Positions 32,719-42,108 of a stretch of DNA of 64,000 nt are shown piece after piece. Positions within the stretch are counted from its first letter, which is position 1. Every line of letters begins with the position of its first letter. This stretch comes from Roseibium aquae (GTDB lineage: Bacteria > Pseudomonadota > Alphaproteobacteria > Rhizobiales > Stappiaceae): positions 1-64,000 of the forward strand of contig NZ_VXDC01000010.1 in NCBI RefSeq assembly GCF_008711285.1, in the 5' to 3' direction. The position numbers were made by a program, and so were the translations under genes. The notes below the pieces were generated by a model. It worked only from the letters and a program-made list of their open reading frames with translations, searched no databases and was not told the origin of the DNA.

Positions 32719-33312
32719 TCAGTAATCGTCGTCTTCATCATCATAGTCGTCGTCCTGCACAGGCGCGGGACGAGCGGGACGTTCGGCCGGATCACGGCCG
32801 ATCTTCGACGCCAGGGTGGCCAGATCGATGAAATGATCGGCTTGACGGCGCAGGTCGTCGGCAATCATCGGAGGCTGGGTCTTCAGCGTCGACACCACGC
32901 TGACCTTTCTCCCCCTGCGTTGCAACGCCTCGACCAGCACGCGGAAGTCTCCATCACCGGAGAACAAAACGACGTGATCGACATGCTCGACGATTTGCAT
33001 GGCATCGACGGCAAGTTCGATGTCCATGTTGCCTTTGACTTTTCTGCGCCCGGTGCTGTCGACGAATTCCTTAACCGGCTTTGTGATGACCTTGTAACCG
33101 TTATAGTCCAGCCAGTCGATCAAGGGCCTTATGGATGAGTATTCCTGGTCCTCGATCAGAGCCGTGTAATAATAGGCCCTGAGCAGATAAGCCTTGCCCT
33201 GAAACTCCCGAAGAAGCCTCTTGTAGTCGATATCGAAACCGATGGCTTTTGCCGTGGAATAAAGGTTTGCCCCATCAATGAACAAAGCAACCTTTTCGCG
33301 TGCATCAAACAT
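32719..33312 (-). CDS. LabA-like NYN-domain protein
   Basis: A 197-residue NYN (PIN-like) domain protein, a predicted RNase fold. The acidic metal-site motifs are in VALFIDGANLY, GNMDIELAVDAM and VVLFSGDGDF. The C-terminal tail is a run of aspartates, probably disordered. Start chosen at 33312 (MFDAREKV). It is divergent from rpoZ, which is its usual neighbour in Rhizobiales. Substrate is unknown. Confidence 0.88.
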   Translation of the reverse strand: MFDAREKVALFIDGANLYSTAKAIGFDIDYKRLLREFQGKAYLLRAYYYTALIEDQEYSSIRPLIDWLDYNGYKVITKPVKEFVDSTGRRKVKGNMDIELAVDAMQIVEHVDHVVLFSGDGDFRVLVEALQRRGRKVSVVSTLKTQPPMIADDLRRQADHFIDLATLASKIGRDPAERPARPAPVQDDDYDDEDDDY

Positions 33313-33767
33313 TCCTAGTGAGACCTTTCCAGTCCTACACAAACTCTCCTTTTGATACGTCGGATGAATTTCCAGTTTTGCGTCATCAAACGACGTAGGA
33401 AGAGATATAGAACACGAATCGACAAAAACGACCTTTGATTCAACGGTGCAAAACGGAAATAGTAAACCAAGGTCGACAATGTATCTTGTGATCCGCTACA
33501 CCATTGACAAGGGTATTCGCAATGCAAAAACCCATCATGAGTGGGGGATCTACCGTTTTATTCAGTGATTAGCGCTTTGTTCCAGGATAATCCGGTGTTC
33601 GAGGGTAATCCGCTGTTCCAGGATAACCCGGTTCCTCAACGGACTGCTGTGACGCGTTCCATCGCGCCGCGGCCCGGTCGGGTGGACAAGGGGTTGCGCA
33701 ACCAGCCGCACGGCAGTATACCCTGAAATTTCGGAATCCCCACTTCAAATATACATGGAGACGTCGA
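33313..33767. other. Divergent intergenic region between the NYN gene and rpoZ
   Basis: A 455-base control region, less GC-rich than its surroundings in its left half. A TTGACA occurs at 33504-33509 but no clear -10 box follows at 16-18 bases. The right half holds three tandem 18-base repeats (33580-33633). Open frames across it on both strands lack support as genes. Confidence 0.6.
33580..33633. repeat. Three tandem 18-base repeats upstream of rpoZ
   Basis: Units at 33580-33597, 33598-33615 and 33616-33633 share the pattern TTCcagGaTAAtCCGgTg. Units 1 and 3 differ at two positions; unit 2 differs at four to five. The unit length is a multiple of three, so the frame starting GTG at 33541 would read [18 protein letters not shown], but no ribosome binding site supports this. 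They end 134 bases before rpoZ and could be protein binding sites. Confidence 0.7.
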
Positions 33768-34169
33768 ATGGCGCGCGTGACCGTCGAGGATTGCATCGAC
33801 AAGGTCGAAAACCGGTTCGAACTGGTATTGTTGGCCGCACATCGCGCTCGCATGATCTCGAGCGGATCGCCGCTGACGATTGACCGCGACAATGACAAGA
33901 ACCCGGTTGTCGCGCTTCGAGAAATTGCCGAGCAAACCGTTAGCCCGGAAGATATGAAAGAAGATCTGATCCACTCCTTGCAAAAATATGTGGAGGTGGA
34001 TGAGCCGGAGAGCGAAGCCGTGCCCCTCGTGCCGGTCGGCGCACAACAGCAGGCCACACAGGTCAATGCCGTGGACGACGGCGCGGTCGAGTTCGACCGC
34101 ATGTCCGAGGAAGATCTGCTTCGCGGACTGGAGGGTTTGGTCCCGCCGGAGCGCAGCGACGATTACTGA
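33768..34169 (+). CDS. rpoZ: RNA polymerase omega subunit
   Basis: A 133-residue omega subunit, starting [28 protein letters not shown], the diagnostic N terminus. Omega helps assemble beta' and forms part of the ppGpp site in many bacteria, which suits its position just before rsh. The acidic C-terminal extension is usual for alphaproteobacteria. A strong terminator follows 24 bases after the stop. Confidence 0.97.
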   Translation: MARVTVEDCIDKVENRFELVLLAAHRARMISSGSPLTIDRDNDKNPVVALREIAEQTVSPEDMKEDLIHSLQKYVEVDEPESEAVPLVPVGAQQQATQVNAVDDGAVEFDRMSEEDLLRGLEGLVPPERSDDY

Positions 34170-34192
34170 CAGCCAGCGTTGGTTTTGGCTCG

Positions 34193-34224
34193 GCCCGGCG
34201 TTCGCGAGCGCCGGGCTTCTTGTT
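34193..34224 (+). terminator. Intrinsic terminator after rpoZ
   Basis: GCCCGGCG at 34193-34200 pairs with CGCCGGGC at 34209-34216 around an 8-base loop, followed by TTCTTGTT. It would separate rpoZ from the rsh gene that starts about 50 bases later, or attenuate read-through. Confidence 0.8.
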
Positions 34225-34273
34225 CGTCCTTGGGACATGAGTGAAACCGCCTCCGCGGTTGGTGGTACCGGCC

Positions 34274-36517
34274 ATGATGCGCCAATACGAACTCGTTGAA
34301 CGGGTCACCCGATACAATCCGGACGCCGACGAGCCCCTGCTCAACAAGGCCTATGTCTACGCCATGCAAAAACATGGGACACAGACTCGGGCCTCGGGCG
34401 ATCCGTACTTCTCCCACCCGCTCGAAGTCGCCGCGATCCTGACGAATTTGCGGCTTGATGACGCCACCATCGCTGTCGCCCTGCTTCACGACACCATCGA
34501 GGACACCGATGCGACCCGGTCCGAGATCGATGACTTGTTCGGCCCCGAAATCGGCAAGCTCGTCGAAGGTCTGACCAAGATCAAGCGCCTGGACCTGGCC
34601 TCCCGGCGGGCCAAGCAGGCCGAAAACTTCCGCAAGCTGCTGCTCGCCATCGCCGACGACGTGCGGGTTCTCCTTGTGAAGCTGGCAGACCGTCTGCACA
34701 ACATGCGCACACTCCATCATGTGCCGGAACACAAGCGCGGGCGCATTGCCGAAGAAACGATGGAGATCTATGCGCCGCTGGCAGGCCGGATGGGCATGCA
34801 GGATATGCGTGAGGAACTGGAAGACCTGGCATTCCGCACGCTGAATCCCGAGGCCTATGATACCATTTTCGAGCGGCTGAACGGCCTGCACGAGAAGAAC
34901 GCGGATCTGACGCGGGATATCGAGAAAACGCTGACCGAACGGCTGGCCGAACGCGGAATGGCGGCGGAAGTCCGCGGACGGCAGAAGCGGCCCTATTCGA
35001 TCTTCCGCAAGATGCAGCAAAAGTCGCTCGGCTTCGAGCAACTGTCCGACATCTACGGTTTCCGCGTCATCGTCGGCACCGTCGAAGCCTGTTACCGGGT
35101 CCTGGGCGTGATCCACACCACCTGGCCGACGGTTCCCGGTCGCTTCAAGGACTACATTTCGACACCCAAGCAGAACGACTACCGCTCGATCCACACCACC
35201 ATTGTCGGCCCTTCCCGCCAGCGGGTCGAATTGCAGATCCGCACCACCACCATGGACCGCGTGGCCGAATTCGGCATCGCCGCGCATGCGCTCTACAAGG
35301 ACGGCCAGTTCGGCGGCCGCAACATCGCCGGTCTGACGGAGGAAAGCCGCGCCTATGAGTGGCTGCGCCGTACCATCGATCTGTTGTCCGAGGGAGACAC
35401 GCCGGAAGAATTCCTCGAAAACACCAAACTCGAGCTGTTTCACGATCAGGTGTTCTGTTTCACGCCTAAAGGCCGGCTGATCGCCCTCCCGCGCGGCGCA
35501 ACGCCCATCGATTTCGCCTACGCGGTTCACACCGGCATCGGCAACACTTGTGTGGGCTGCAAGATCAACGGCCAGATCATGCCCCTTGTGACGGAACTCC
35601 GGAATGGGGACGAGGTCGAGATCATCAGATCGGCCGCGCAGACGCCGCCTCCCGCCTGGGAGACGATCGCAATCACCGGCAAGGCGCGCGCGGCCATCCG
35701 GCGCGCGACACGGGATTCGATCCGCAAGCAGTACGGCGCCCTTGGCGAGCACATCCTCAAGCGCACATTTGAACGCGCGTCGAAACCGTTCTCGGAAGGC
35801 TTGCTGGAGGCCGCACTCAACGACCACAATCAGCCCAACGTCGCCGAACTCATGGCCGCGGTCGGTCGCGGAGATATCAGTGCCCAGGCGGTCTTGAAGT
35901 CATCCCATCCCGACTACAAGGACGATCGGGTCGTGCATTCCACACCGGTGACGGAAGAAGGCTGGTTCGAGCTGAAAAAGGGCATCGGCCTCAAGTTCCG
36001 GATCCCTGCCCTAGACATTCAAAATGCCGCTTTCGAGGCAGATCCCGGGGATGCGCGACAGGGTCCGTCCCTCCCCATCCGCGGATTGTCCGGCGATATC
36101 GTTGTCCGATTCGCACCCGAGGGCGGCGCAGTGCCCGGCGACCGCATCGTGGGCATTCTGGCGCCCGACGGCGGGTTGACGATCTACCCGATACAATCAC
36201 CCGCCCTCAAGGAATTCGACGAGCAGACCGAACGTTGGATCGATGTCCGCTGGGACATCGACATTGACAATCCGGAGCGCTTTCCCGCGCGGATCTCGGT
36301 CACCGCCGCCAACGAACCCGGATCACTGGCCATCATCGCCCAGGTCATCGGCGAAAACGGCGGCAATATCGATAACGTAAAAATGCTGAGAAAAGCGATC
36401 GACTTCCATGAGATGGTCATCGATCTTGAGGTATGGGATCTGAAACATCTCAACCGGATCATAAACCTTTTGCGCTCAAAACCGAACGTATCGACCGTGA
36501 CCCGCGTCAATGGCTGA
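34274..36517 (+). CDS. rsh: Bifunctional (p)ppGpp synthetase/hydrolase Rsh
   Basis: The single long RelA/SpoT homologue of alphaproteobacteria, 747 residues, setting the ppGpp level in the stringent response. In order: an HD hydrolase domain with intact HDTIED at about residues 72-77 (numbered from 34274), the synthetase domain with RFKDYISTPKQNDYRSIHT, a TGS domain near CFTPKGRLIALPRGATPIDFAYAVH, and a C-terminal ACT domain (SVTAANEPGSLAIIAQVI). ATG 34274 gives the conserved start MMRQYELVERV; an in-frame GTG at 34241 is possible. It follows the rpoZ terminator. Confidence 0.95.
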   Translation: MMRQYELVERVTRYNPDADEPLLNKAYVYAMQKHGTQTRASGDPYFSHPLEVAAILTNLRLDDATIAVALLHDTIEDTDATRSEIDDLFGPEIGKLVEGLTKIKRLDLASRRAKQAENFRKLLLAIADDVRVLLVKLADRLHNMRTLHHVPEHKRGRIAEETMEIYAPLAGRMGMQDMREELEDLAFRTLNPEAYDTIFERLNGLHEKNADLTRDIEKTLTERLAERGMAAEVRGRQKRPYSIFRKMQQKSLGFEQLSDIYGFRVIVGTVEACYRVLGVIHTTWPTVPGRFKDYISTPKQNDYRSIHTTIVGPSRQRVELQIRTTTMDRVAEFGIAAHALYKDGQFGGRNIAGLTEESRAYEWLRRTIDLLSEGDTPEEFLENTKLELFHDQVFCFTPKGRLIALPRGATPIDFAYAVHTGIGNTCVGCKINGQIMPLVTELRNGDEVEIIRSAAQTPPPAWETIAITGKARAAIRRATRDSIRKQYGALGEHILKRTFERASKPFSEGLLEAALNDHNQPNVAELMAAVGRGDISAQAVLKSSHPDYKDDRVVHSTPVTEEGWFELKKGIGLKFRIPALDIQNAAFEADPGDARQGPSLPIRGLSGDIVVRFAPEGGAVPGDRIVGILAPDGGLTIYPIQSPALKEFDEQTERWIDVRWDIDIDNPERFPARISVTAANEPGSLAIIAQVIGENGGNIDNVKMLRKAIDFHEMVIDLEVWDLKHLNRIINLLRSKPNVSTVTRVNG

Positions 36518-36610
36518 GGCATCGAACAATGGATCAGTTGCCAGGCAAGCGCCGGCTCCCGCCTACCGGCGGCTGATCCAACCACAAGAAGTAGGACAGG
36601 AAGCGATCCA

Positions 36611-37192
36611 ATGACCCGCGACGAAGTGCTTCAGGAGTTTAGGGATGCCGGCGCTATTCTCGAAGGCCACTTTATCCTGACCTCGGGTTTGCGCAGCTCC
36701 GTGTTTCTGCAGAAAGCTCGGGTGTTCATGTATCCGGACAAGACCGAGCGCCTGTGCAAGGCATTGGCGGCCAAGATCGAAGCCTCGGGCCTTGGCCCGT
36801 TCGACTTCATCGTTTCGCCCGCGCTCGGCGGTCTCATCCCCGGATACGAAACGGCCCGCCATCTGGGAATTCCGGCCATGTGGGTCGAGCGCGAGAATGC
36901 CGAATTCCGGCTTCGGCGCTTCGAATTGCCGGCGGGCTCCCGGGTCCTCGTGGTCGAGGATATCGTGACAACCGGCCTTTCCGGCCGCGAGACGGTCACC
37001 GCCCTGCAGAGCCTTGGAGCCGACGTCCGGGCGCTGGCTTGCCTGATCGACAGATCAGGCGGGACGGCTGATGCCGGGGTTCCCATGATTGCCTTGGCCG
37101 AGTACAAGGTGCCAACTTACGATCCGAACGACCTTCCACCCGAACTGGCCGGCTTGCCGGCGGTAAAGCCAGGCAGTCGCGGATTGTCCTGA
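36611..37192 (+). CDS. pyrE: Orotate phosphoribosyltransferase
   Basis: PyrE adds ribose phosphate to orotate in UMP synthesis. The 193-residue protein has the PRPP-binding motif VLVVEDIVTTGLSG and the LTSGLRSSVF substrate loop near the N terminus, where the usual sequence is SGKHS. An AGGAAG precedes the ATG. It lies between rsh and a DUF2062 gene, as in other Rhizobiales. Confidence 0.94.
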   Translation: MTRDEVLQEFRDAGAILEGHFILTSGLRSSVFLQKARVFMYPDKTERLCKALAAKIEASGLGPFDFIVSPALGGLIPGYETARHLGIPAMWVERENAEFRLRRFELPAGSRVLVVEDIVTTGLSGRETVTALQSLGADVRALACLIDRSGGTADAGVPMIALAEYKVPTYDPNDLPPELAGLPAVKPGSRGLS

Positions 37193-37231
37193 CAAACATG
37201 GACAAGGTCCCGCCAGAAGGGCGATAGCACG

Positions 37232-37828
37232 ATGCTTTTCCGCCGCAGAAAACGTCCCAATCGCATTGAACGGCTGCGCGTTGCCGTTTGGCCGCGCCAT
37301 AGCTGGTCCAGGTCGACGCGCTATTACGGAAAACGGGTGATGCGGTTGACCGCTACTCCCCATGCCATTGCGATCGGCTTTGCCGCTGGCGCCTTTGCAA
37401 GCTTCACGCCCCTGATCGGATTTCATTTTTTGCTGTCCTTTTCGCTGGCATGGGTCCTGCGCGGAAACCTGATCGCGGCCGCCTTCGGCACAGCGGTCGG
37501 CAATCCGCTGACTTTTCCGCTGATCTGGGCATCCACCTACCAGCTGGGGCACATGATCCTCAATCTGGATGCCGATGTGCCCGGCGCCGCACATGCGGAG
37601 CTTCATTCGGGACTATTTTCCCGCTCCTTCGATAGCATTTGGCCGGTTCTGAAGCCGATGTTCATAGGAGCGATTCCAATGGGGACAGTCACCGGTATCG
37701 TTTGCTACTATCTCGTTTACAAAAGCGTTGAAGTCTATCAGCGTCGTCGCCAGCTCAAGCTCGACCAGCGCCGGGCGCAGAATTTGACAGATGTGCAGGA
37801 TCCCGCACAGAACAGTCCAACCCGCTAA
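37232..37828 (+). CDS. DUF2062 membrane protein
   Basis: A 198-residue protein with the DUF2062 core: ATPHAIAIGFAAGAFASFTPLIGFHF, then a run of three hydrophobic segments at about residues 45-70, 75-100 and 140-165 and GTAVGNPLTFPLIWASTYQLG. The N terminus is strongly basic. No biochemical function is established for the family. It is 40 bases after pyrE and precedes acpS. Confidence 0.87.
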   Translation: MLFRRRKRPNRIERLRVAVWPRHSWSRSTRYYGKRVMRLTATPHAIAIGFAAGAFASFTPLIGFHFLLSFSLAWVLRGNLIAAAFGTAVGNPLTFPLIWASTYQLGHMILNLDADVPGAAHAELHSGLFSRSFDSIWPVLKPMFIGAIPMGTVTGIVCYYLVYKSVEVYQRRRQLKLDQRRAQNLTDVQDPAQNSPTR

Positions 37829-37934
37829 ATCCTATGGCAGACTTGGAAGCGCCATCAAAAACGCTGGTCCAGGCCGAATGGCACTGGTTCAATCCGGAGA
37901 ATGATGGCCAGGAACGCACGCGGCGGGACCAAAC

Positions 37935-38402
37935 ATGATTCTAGGGATTGGGAGTGACCTGATCGATATCCGACGGATCGAGAAGACGCTTGAGCGCTTC
38001 GGCGAGCGGTTCACTCACCGTGTATTCACAGAAATCGAGCGGACCAGGTCCGACCGCCGGGCCGAGAGGGCAGCGTCCTATGCAAAACGGTTTGCCGCCA
38101 AGGAAGCCTGCTCCAAGGCATTGGGCACCGGCCTTCGCATGGGCATTGCCTGGCGCGAGATGGGTGTAGTTAACCTGAAGAGTGGCCAGCCGACTGTGGC
38201 TTTGACCGGCGGCGCCGCCGCACGCCTGCAAAGCATGGTGCCCGGCGGGTTCCGGCCCAGGATCGATTTGACGATTACCGATGACTTTCCGCTCGCCCAA
38301 GCCTTTGTGGTGATCTCCGCTTGGCCAGCGGACTGGCCGGAACCGGTCTCGCCCGATGAGAGCGATGAGACAGTGAGCGCGAACTGGACCAGTCCGGAAT
38401 AG
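37935..38402 (+). CDS. acpS: Holo-ACP synthase
   Basis: AcpS transfers phosphopantetheine from CoA to acyl carrier protein. The 155-residue product has the metal-binding [23 protein letters not shown] start and the second motif [16 protein letters not shown], both diagnostic. The C terminus is about 20 residues longer and acidic compared with the usual length. It lies between DUF2062 and lepB in the conserved order. Confidence 0.94.
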   Translation: MILGIGSDLIDIRRIEKTLERFGERFTHRVFTEIERTRSDRRAERAASYAKRFAAKEACSKALGTGLRMGIAWREMGVVNLKSGQPTVALTGGAAARLQSMVPGGFRPRIDLTITDDFPLAQAFVVISAWPADWPEPVSPDESDETVSANWTSPE

Positions 38403-38710
38403 GGTAGAAATCCGCGCTGCCGCGCAGCGCGGCCAGCAAAAACACCCCGGGTCGGGAAAGGCGGCCAGCAACGGTGTTCAAGCGGTTCGGCGTTAACACC
38501 GGTAGACAGAAGCCGGTCCGCCGTCAAGCCTCAGTGCCTCGTGCCAAAACGGTGTGGACACACAAAAGTCATCGGGTGCGGCGATCGTTGTCTTGCGACC
38601 TGTTCTCCAACGCATTGCCACCCGCAGCCGGAGCGGATAAGAGTTCGCGGGAGCCATGGCACGGAATGCCAACCCATTTTCAAGGCTCTTTTCAGGGAAA
38701 GACAAAACGC
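38403..38710. other. Gap between acpS and lepB with a GC-rich hairpin
   Basis: No gene was recognised. The lepB frame stays open across part of it, but the added residues are basic and cysteine-bearing, unlike a signal peptidase N terminus. CCGCGCTG at 38412-38419 pairs with CAGCGCGG at 38425-38432 just after acpS; no T tract follows. Confidence 0.55.
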
Positions 38711-39457
38711 GTGTCGGATACGAAAAAGGAAAAGGAAGGCGGTCTGTACGAGACCATCAAGGTCATCGTGCAAGCGCTTCTGCTGGCGCTTGTCGTGCGG
38801 ACGCTGCTGTTCCAGCCATTCAATATCCCGTCCGGGTCCATGAAGGACACCCTGCTGATCGGCGACTACCTTTTCGTCTCGAAATACAGCTACGGCTATT
38901 CGCGCTATTCCGCGCCCTTCGGTCTGTTGCCATTCTCTGGGCGCATCTTCTCCAGCGAACCGGAACGCGGCGATGTCGCGGTTTTCAAGCTGCCCAGGGA
39001 CAATGCCACCGACTACATCAAGCGGGTGATCGGTCTGCCCGGCGACACTATCCAGATGATCGATGGGATCGTTCACATCAACGGCACGCCGGTCAAGCGC
39101 GAACGGATCGATGACTATATCGAACAGGGTGCTTTCGGGAATGTGCGCCGCGTGCCGCGTTACCGGGAAACCTTGCCGAACGGCGTGACCTACGACACGC
39201 TGGATCTGACCATGAATGGTCAATGGGACAACACCCGGGTCTACGAAGTGCCCGAAGGGCATTACTTCATGTTAGGGGACAATCGCGACAATTCCGTCGA
39301 CAGCCGCGTATCCTCCGCGGTGGGGCCGGTCCCGCTTGAGAACTTCATCGGCCGTGCGGAAATCCTGTTCTTCTCCATAGAGGACGGCGAACCCGCCTGG
39401 CAGATCTGGAAGTGGCCCTGGACTGTCCGGTGGGACCGGATAGGCAAATCCCTGTGA
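38711..39457 (+). CDS. lepB: Signal peptidase I
   Basis: LepB cleaves signal peptides on the periplasmic side of the inner membrane. From a GTG at 38711 the protein is 248 residues: a short cytoplasmic start, one membrane anchor (about 14-35), the nucleophile Ser43 in SGSMKDTLLIGD, the general-base Lys104 in DYIKRVIGLPGD, and the GDNRDNSVDSR box. An AGGGAAAG lies before the GTG; longer in-frame starts from 38474 are disfavoured. Order acpS-lepB-rnc-era is conserved. Confidence 0.94.
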   Translation: MSDTKKEKEGGLYETIKVIVQALLLALVVRTLLFQPFNIPSGSMKDTLLIGDYLFVSKYSYGYSRYSAPFGLLPFSGRIFSSEPERGDVAVFKLPRDNATDYIKRVIGLPGDTIQMIDGIVHINGTPVKRERIDDYIEQGAFGNVRRVPRYRETLPNGVTYDTLDLTMNGQWDNTRVYEVPEGHYFMLGDNRDNSVDSRVSSAVGPVPLENFIGRAEILFFSIEDGEPAWQIWKWPWTVRWDRIGKSL

Positions 39458-39508
39458 TGATTGTAGACTTGCGCATCATTTTGTCTCCCAAATCCGCAGT
39501 CCGACCCC

Positions 39509-40210
39509 ATGACGATTGACACACCGGCCTTGAAGGACTTGTGCCTAAACCTTGGGTACACGTTCCAAAACCCCAGTCTTCTGGCACGGGCCCTCACACA
39601 TGCCAGCGCCCTGGGGCCAGGAGAAGGCGCGGTTAGCAGTTATCAAAGGCTGGAATTTCTCGGCGACCGCGTGCTGGGTCTGTGTGTCGCGACCATGCTG
39701 CATCATCGGTTCCCGAATGCCGATGAAGGTGAACTCGCCCGCCGGTTCAATCATATGGTCAAGCGGGAAACATGCGCCGAGATTGCCCAGGAACTCGATA
39801 TCGGCCGGCACATGCGGATCGGCCAGAGCGAAGCCCAAACCGGCGGCCGGAAAAAGACCGCCCTGCTGGCCGATATCTGCGAAGCGGTGATCGCCGCCAT
39901 TTATCTCGATGGCGGTTTCCCGGCTGCAGAAGCGTTCGTGCAACGGATCTGGAATGAGCGTATGGTGTCCTGGAGCGGCCCGCTCCGCGACGCGAAAACC
40001 ACTTTGCAGGAATGGGCCCAATCCAAGGGGCTTCCGACACCCGCCTACGAGGTTCTGTCGCGCCACGGCCCGGACCATGCGCCCAGCTTTCTGGTCGGAG
40101 TCCTTGTAAAGGGTCTGGAGCGCGGCGAAGGATCGGGCGGCTCCAAGCGGACCGCCGAACAAAATGCAGCCGAGGCTGTGCTGCGCCGCGAGGGCGTATG
40201 GAACGGATAA
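39509..40210 (+). CDS. rnc: Ribonuclease III
   Basis: RNase III cuts double-stranded RNA, including rRNA precursors. The 233-residue protein has the catalytic signature YQRLEFLGDRVLGL and the second acidic motif in ADICEAVIAAIYLDGGFPAAE, followed by a C-terminal double-stranded RNA binding domain (about 160-230, TTLQEWAQSKGLPTPAYEVL). The next gene era starts eleven bases after its stop. Confidence 0.95.
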   Translation: MTIDTPALKDLCLNLGYTFQNPSLLARALTHASALGPGEGAVSSYQRLEFLGDRVLGLCVATMLHHRFPNADEGELARRFNHMVKRETCAEIAQELDIGRHMRIGQSEAQTGGRKKTALLADICEAVIAAIYLDGGFPAAEAFVQRIWNERMVSWSGPLRDAKTTLQEWAQSKGLPTPAYEVLSRHGPDHAPSFLVGVLVKGLERGEGSGGSKRTAEQNAAEAVLRREGVWNG

Positions 40211-40220
40211 CCGGATTGCG

Positions 40221-41189
40221 ATGAACGAACATGAAGATGACCGCCCGGCAGTCCCGGATCCGGGCGATGAAAGCCCCGCACCGGCCGAAACCGGAGACCC
40301 GACCCGCGCTGGCTTCATTGCCCTGATCGGCGCGCCGAACGCGGGCAAGTCCACCCTTTTGAACCAGCTGGTCGGGACGAAAGTGTCAATCGTGACGCAT
40401 AAGGTCCAGACCACGCGCGCGATTGTCCGCGGCATCGCGATGCATGGTTCGTCCCAGCTGATCTTTGTCGACACGCCCGGCATCTTCAAACCCAAACGGC
40501 GTCTGGACCGGGCCATGGTGGACACCGCATGGTCCGGAGCCCGCGACGCGGATCTGACTGCCTTCCTGATCGACGCGCGAAAAGGCATCGATGACGAGGC
40601 CGAACGCATCATTGACCGGCTCGCGGATATGCCCGGGCCAAAGACCCTTGTCTTGAACAAGATCGACGTCACAAAGCGCGATGAGCTTCTGGCCTTGGCC
40701 CAGGCCGCCAACGACCGGCTGCCCTTTGCAGAAACCTTCATGGTCTCCGCACTGAACGGGGATGGGGTCGCGGCAATTTTGGACCATTTCGCAAAAGCGG
40801 TCCCAGAAGGACCTTGGCTGTTTCCGGAAGACCAGCCTTCGGACCTGCCGATGCGCCTTTTGGCTGCCGAGATCACGCGGGAAAAACTGTTTGAGCGTCT
40901 CCACCAGGAACTGCCCTATGTCTCGACAGTCGAAACCGAGCAGTGGCAGGACCGGAAAGACGGCGCCGTTCGGATCGAACAGACCATTTATGTCGAGCGG
41001 GACAGCCAGAAGAGCATCGTCCTCGGCAAGCAGGGCCGGACCATCAAGGCGATCTCGCAGGCCGCGCGAACCGAAATCGCCGGGATCATTGAAGCGCCCG
41101 TCCATTTGTTCCTGTTTGTGAAGGTGCGTGAGAACTGGGCGGACGACCCGGAACGGTATCGGGAGATGGGGCTGGAATTCCCGCGATAA
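40221..41189 (+). CDS. era: GTPase Era
   Basis: Era is a GTPase for 30S ribosome assembly. The 322-residue protein shows G1 GAPNAGKST, G3 DTPG, and G4 NKID, then a KH domain ending with IVLGKQGRTIKAIS. The N terminus carries an extra acidic, proline-rich stretch of about 25 residues (EDDRPAVPDPGDESPAPAET), so the start at 40221 is the first plausible ATG. It is in one run with rnc and recO. Confidence 0.96.
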   Translation: MNEHEDDRPAVPDPGDESPAPAETGDPTRAGFIALIGAPNAGKSTLLNQLVGTKVSIVTHKVQTTRAIVRGIAMHGSSQLIFVDTPGIFKPKRRLDRAMVDTAWSGARDADLTAFLIDARKGIDDEAERIIDRLADMPGPKTLVLNKIDVTKRDELLALAQAANDRLPFAETFMVSALNGDGVAAILDHFAKAVPEGPWLFPEDQPSDLPMRLLAAEITREKLFERLHQELPYVSTVETEQWQDRKDGAVRIEQTIYVERDSQKSIVLGKQGRTIKAISQAARTEIAGIIEAPVHLFLFVKVRENWADDPERYREMGLEFPR

Positions 41190-41229
41190 CCGCCAGCTCC
41201 AACGCACAGCATGAAGGACAACGAACGCC

Positions 41230-42000
41230 TTGGAATGGACCGGTTCCGGAATTGTCCTCAGCGCCCGCGCTCACGGGGAACGCGACGCGGTTCTTGAGGT
41301 TCTGAGCGAAAATCACGGCCGGCACCTGGGTCTCGTGCGCGGCGGCCGCTCCCCACGCAAGCGCGCGGAGCTTCAGCCGGGCAACGAACTGGCCCTGACT
41401 TGGCGGGCGCGGCTATCCGGCCATCTGGGGATCTTCACGACGGATGCCATCGCCTTGCGCGCCGGTGATCTCATGTCCTCGGCGCTCGGCCTTCACGGGG
41501 TGCAACATCTCGCCGCGCTGATGCGGAAGTTTCCAGAACGCGATCCCCTGCCCGCCCTGTACACCGGACTTGGGATCGTGCTGGATCACCTCACCTGTCC
41601 CGAGAACGCAGGCCCCCTGCTCATCCGGTTCGAACTGGAGGTTCTGCGGGAACTCGGGATCGGCCTTGATCTCAGCCGGTGTGCGGCCACCGGCACGATC
41701 GATGACCTGGCCTATGTCTCCCCGAAATCGGCCCGCGCAGTCTGCCGCGAGGCCGGGCGTCCCTATCATGATAAGTTGCTTGCCCTGCCCTCCTTCCTCG
41801 TCGAAGGCCAGCGCCAGCCGGGAACGGAAATACCGTTTCAAGATCTCGTCGATGGCTTTGCGCTCACCGGCTTCTTCCTGCAGCGCCATATGGATGGGGC
41901 GCAGGATCCCCCAGCGGCCCTCGATCTGCGGACTTCCATTCTCGCCAGTCTGGAGAAAGAATACCGCCAGTCCTTTCCCTGGAATTTCCCGCCCGGTTAG
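41230..42000 (+). CDS. recO: DNA repair protein RecO
   Basis: RecO loads RecA in the RecFOR pathway. The 256-residue protein starts MEWTGSGIVLSARAHGERDAVLEVLSE in the pattern of the OB-fold N terminus, though the first codon is TTG at 41230; an ATG at 41211 is out of frame. AAGGA lies eleven bases upstream. The C-terminal helical domain includes the IGLDLSRCAATG region, where other RecO proteins have a zinc knuckle. It sits between era and parC. Confidence 0.92.
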   Translation: MEWTGSGIVLSARAHGERDAVLEVLSENHGRHLGLVRGGRSPRKRAELQPGNELALTWRARLSGHLGIFTTDAIALRAGDLMSSALGLHGVQHLAALMRKFPERDPLPALYTGLGIVLDHLTCPENAGPLLIRFELEVLRELGIGLDLSRCAATGTIDDLAYVSPKSARAVCREAGRPYHDKLLALPSFLVEGQRQPGTEIPFQDLVDGFALTGFFLQRHMDGAQDPPAALDLRTSILASLEKEYRQSFPWNFPPG

Positions 42001-42108
42001 AGGCCAGCAGAAAAGCGTCGGGGAAAACCGGTTGAAACCGCATGCGTCTGCGGATTTCGACCCCATTCGTGATTGAGCGGACCGCGGGAACCGGCTACCT
42101 GTCACATT

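Noticed and set aside
33541-33726. 61-codon frame including the 18-base repeats
   Set aside because: GTG start without a ribosome binding site; no support as a gene, so treated as a repeat array.
34163-35827. 554-codon open frame on the minus strand across rsh
   Set aside because: Antisense shadow of a clearly conserved gene; no domain and no ribosome binding site.
38474-38710. N-terminal extension of lepB
   Set aside because: Basic, cysteine-bearing residues unlike signal peptidase I; the GTG at 38711 gives the conserved start.
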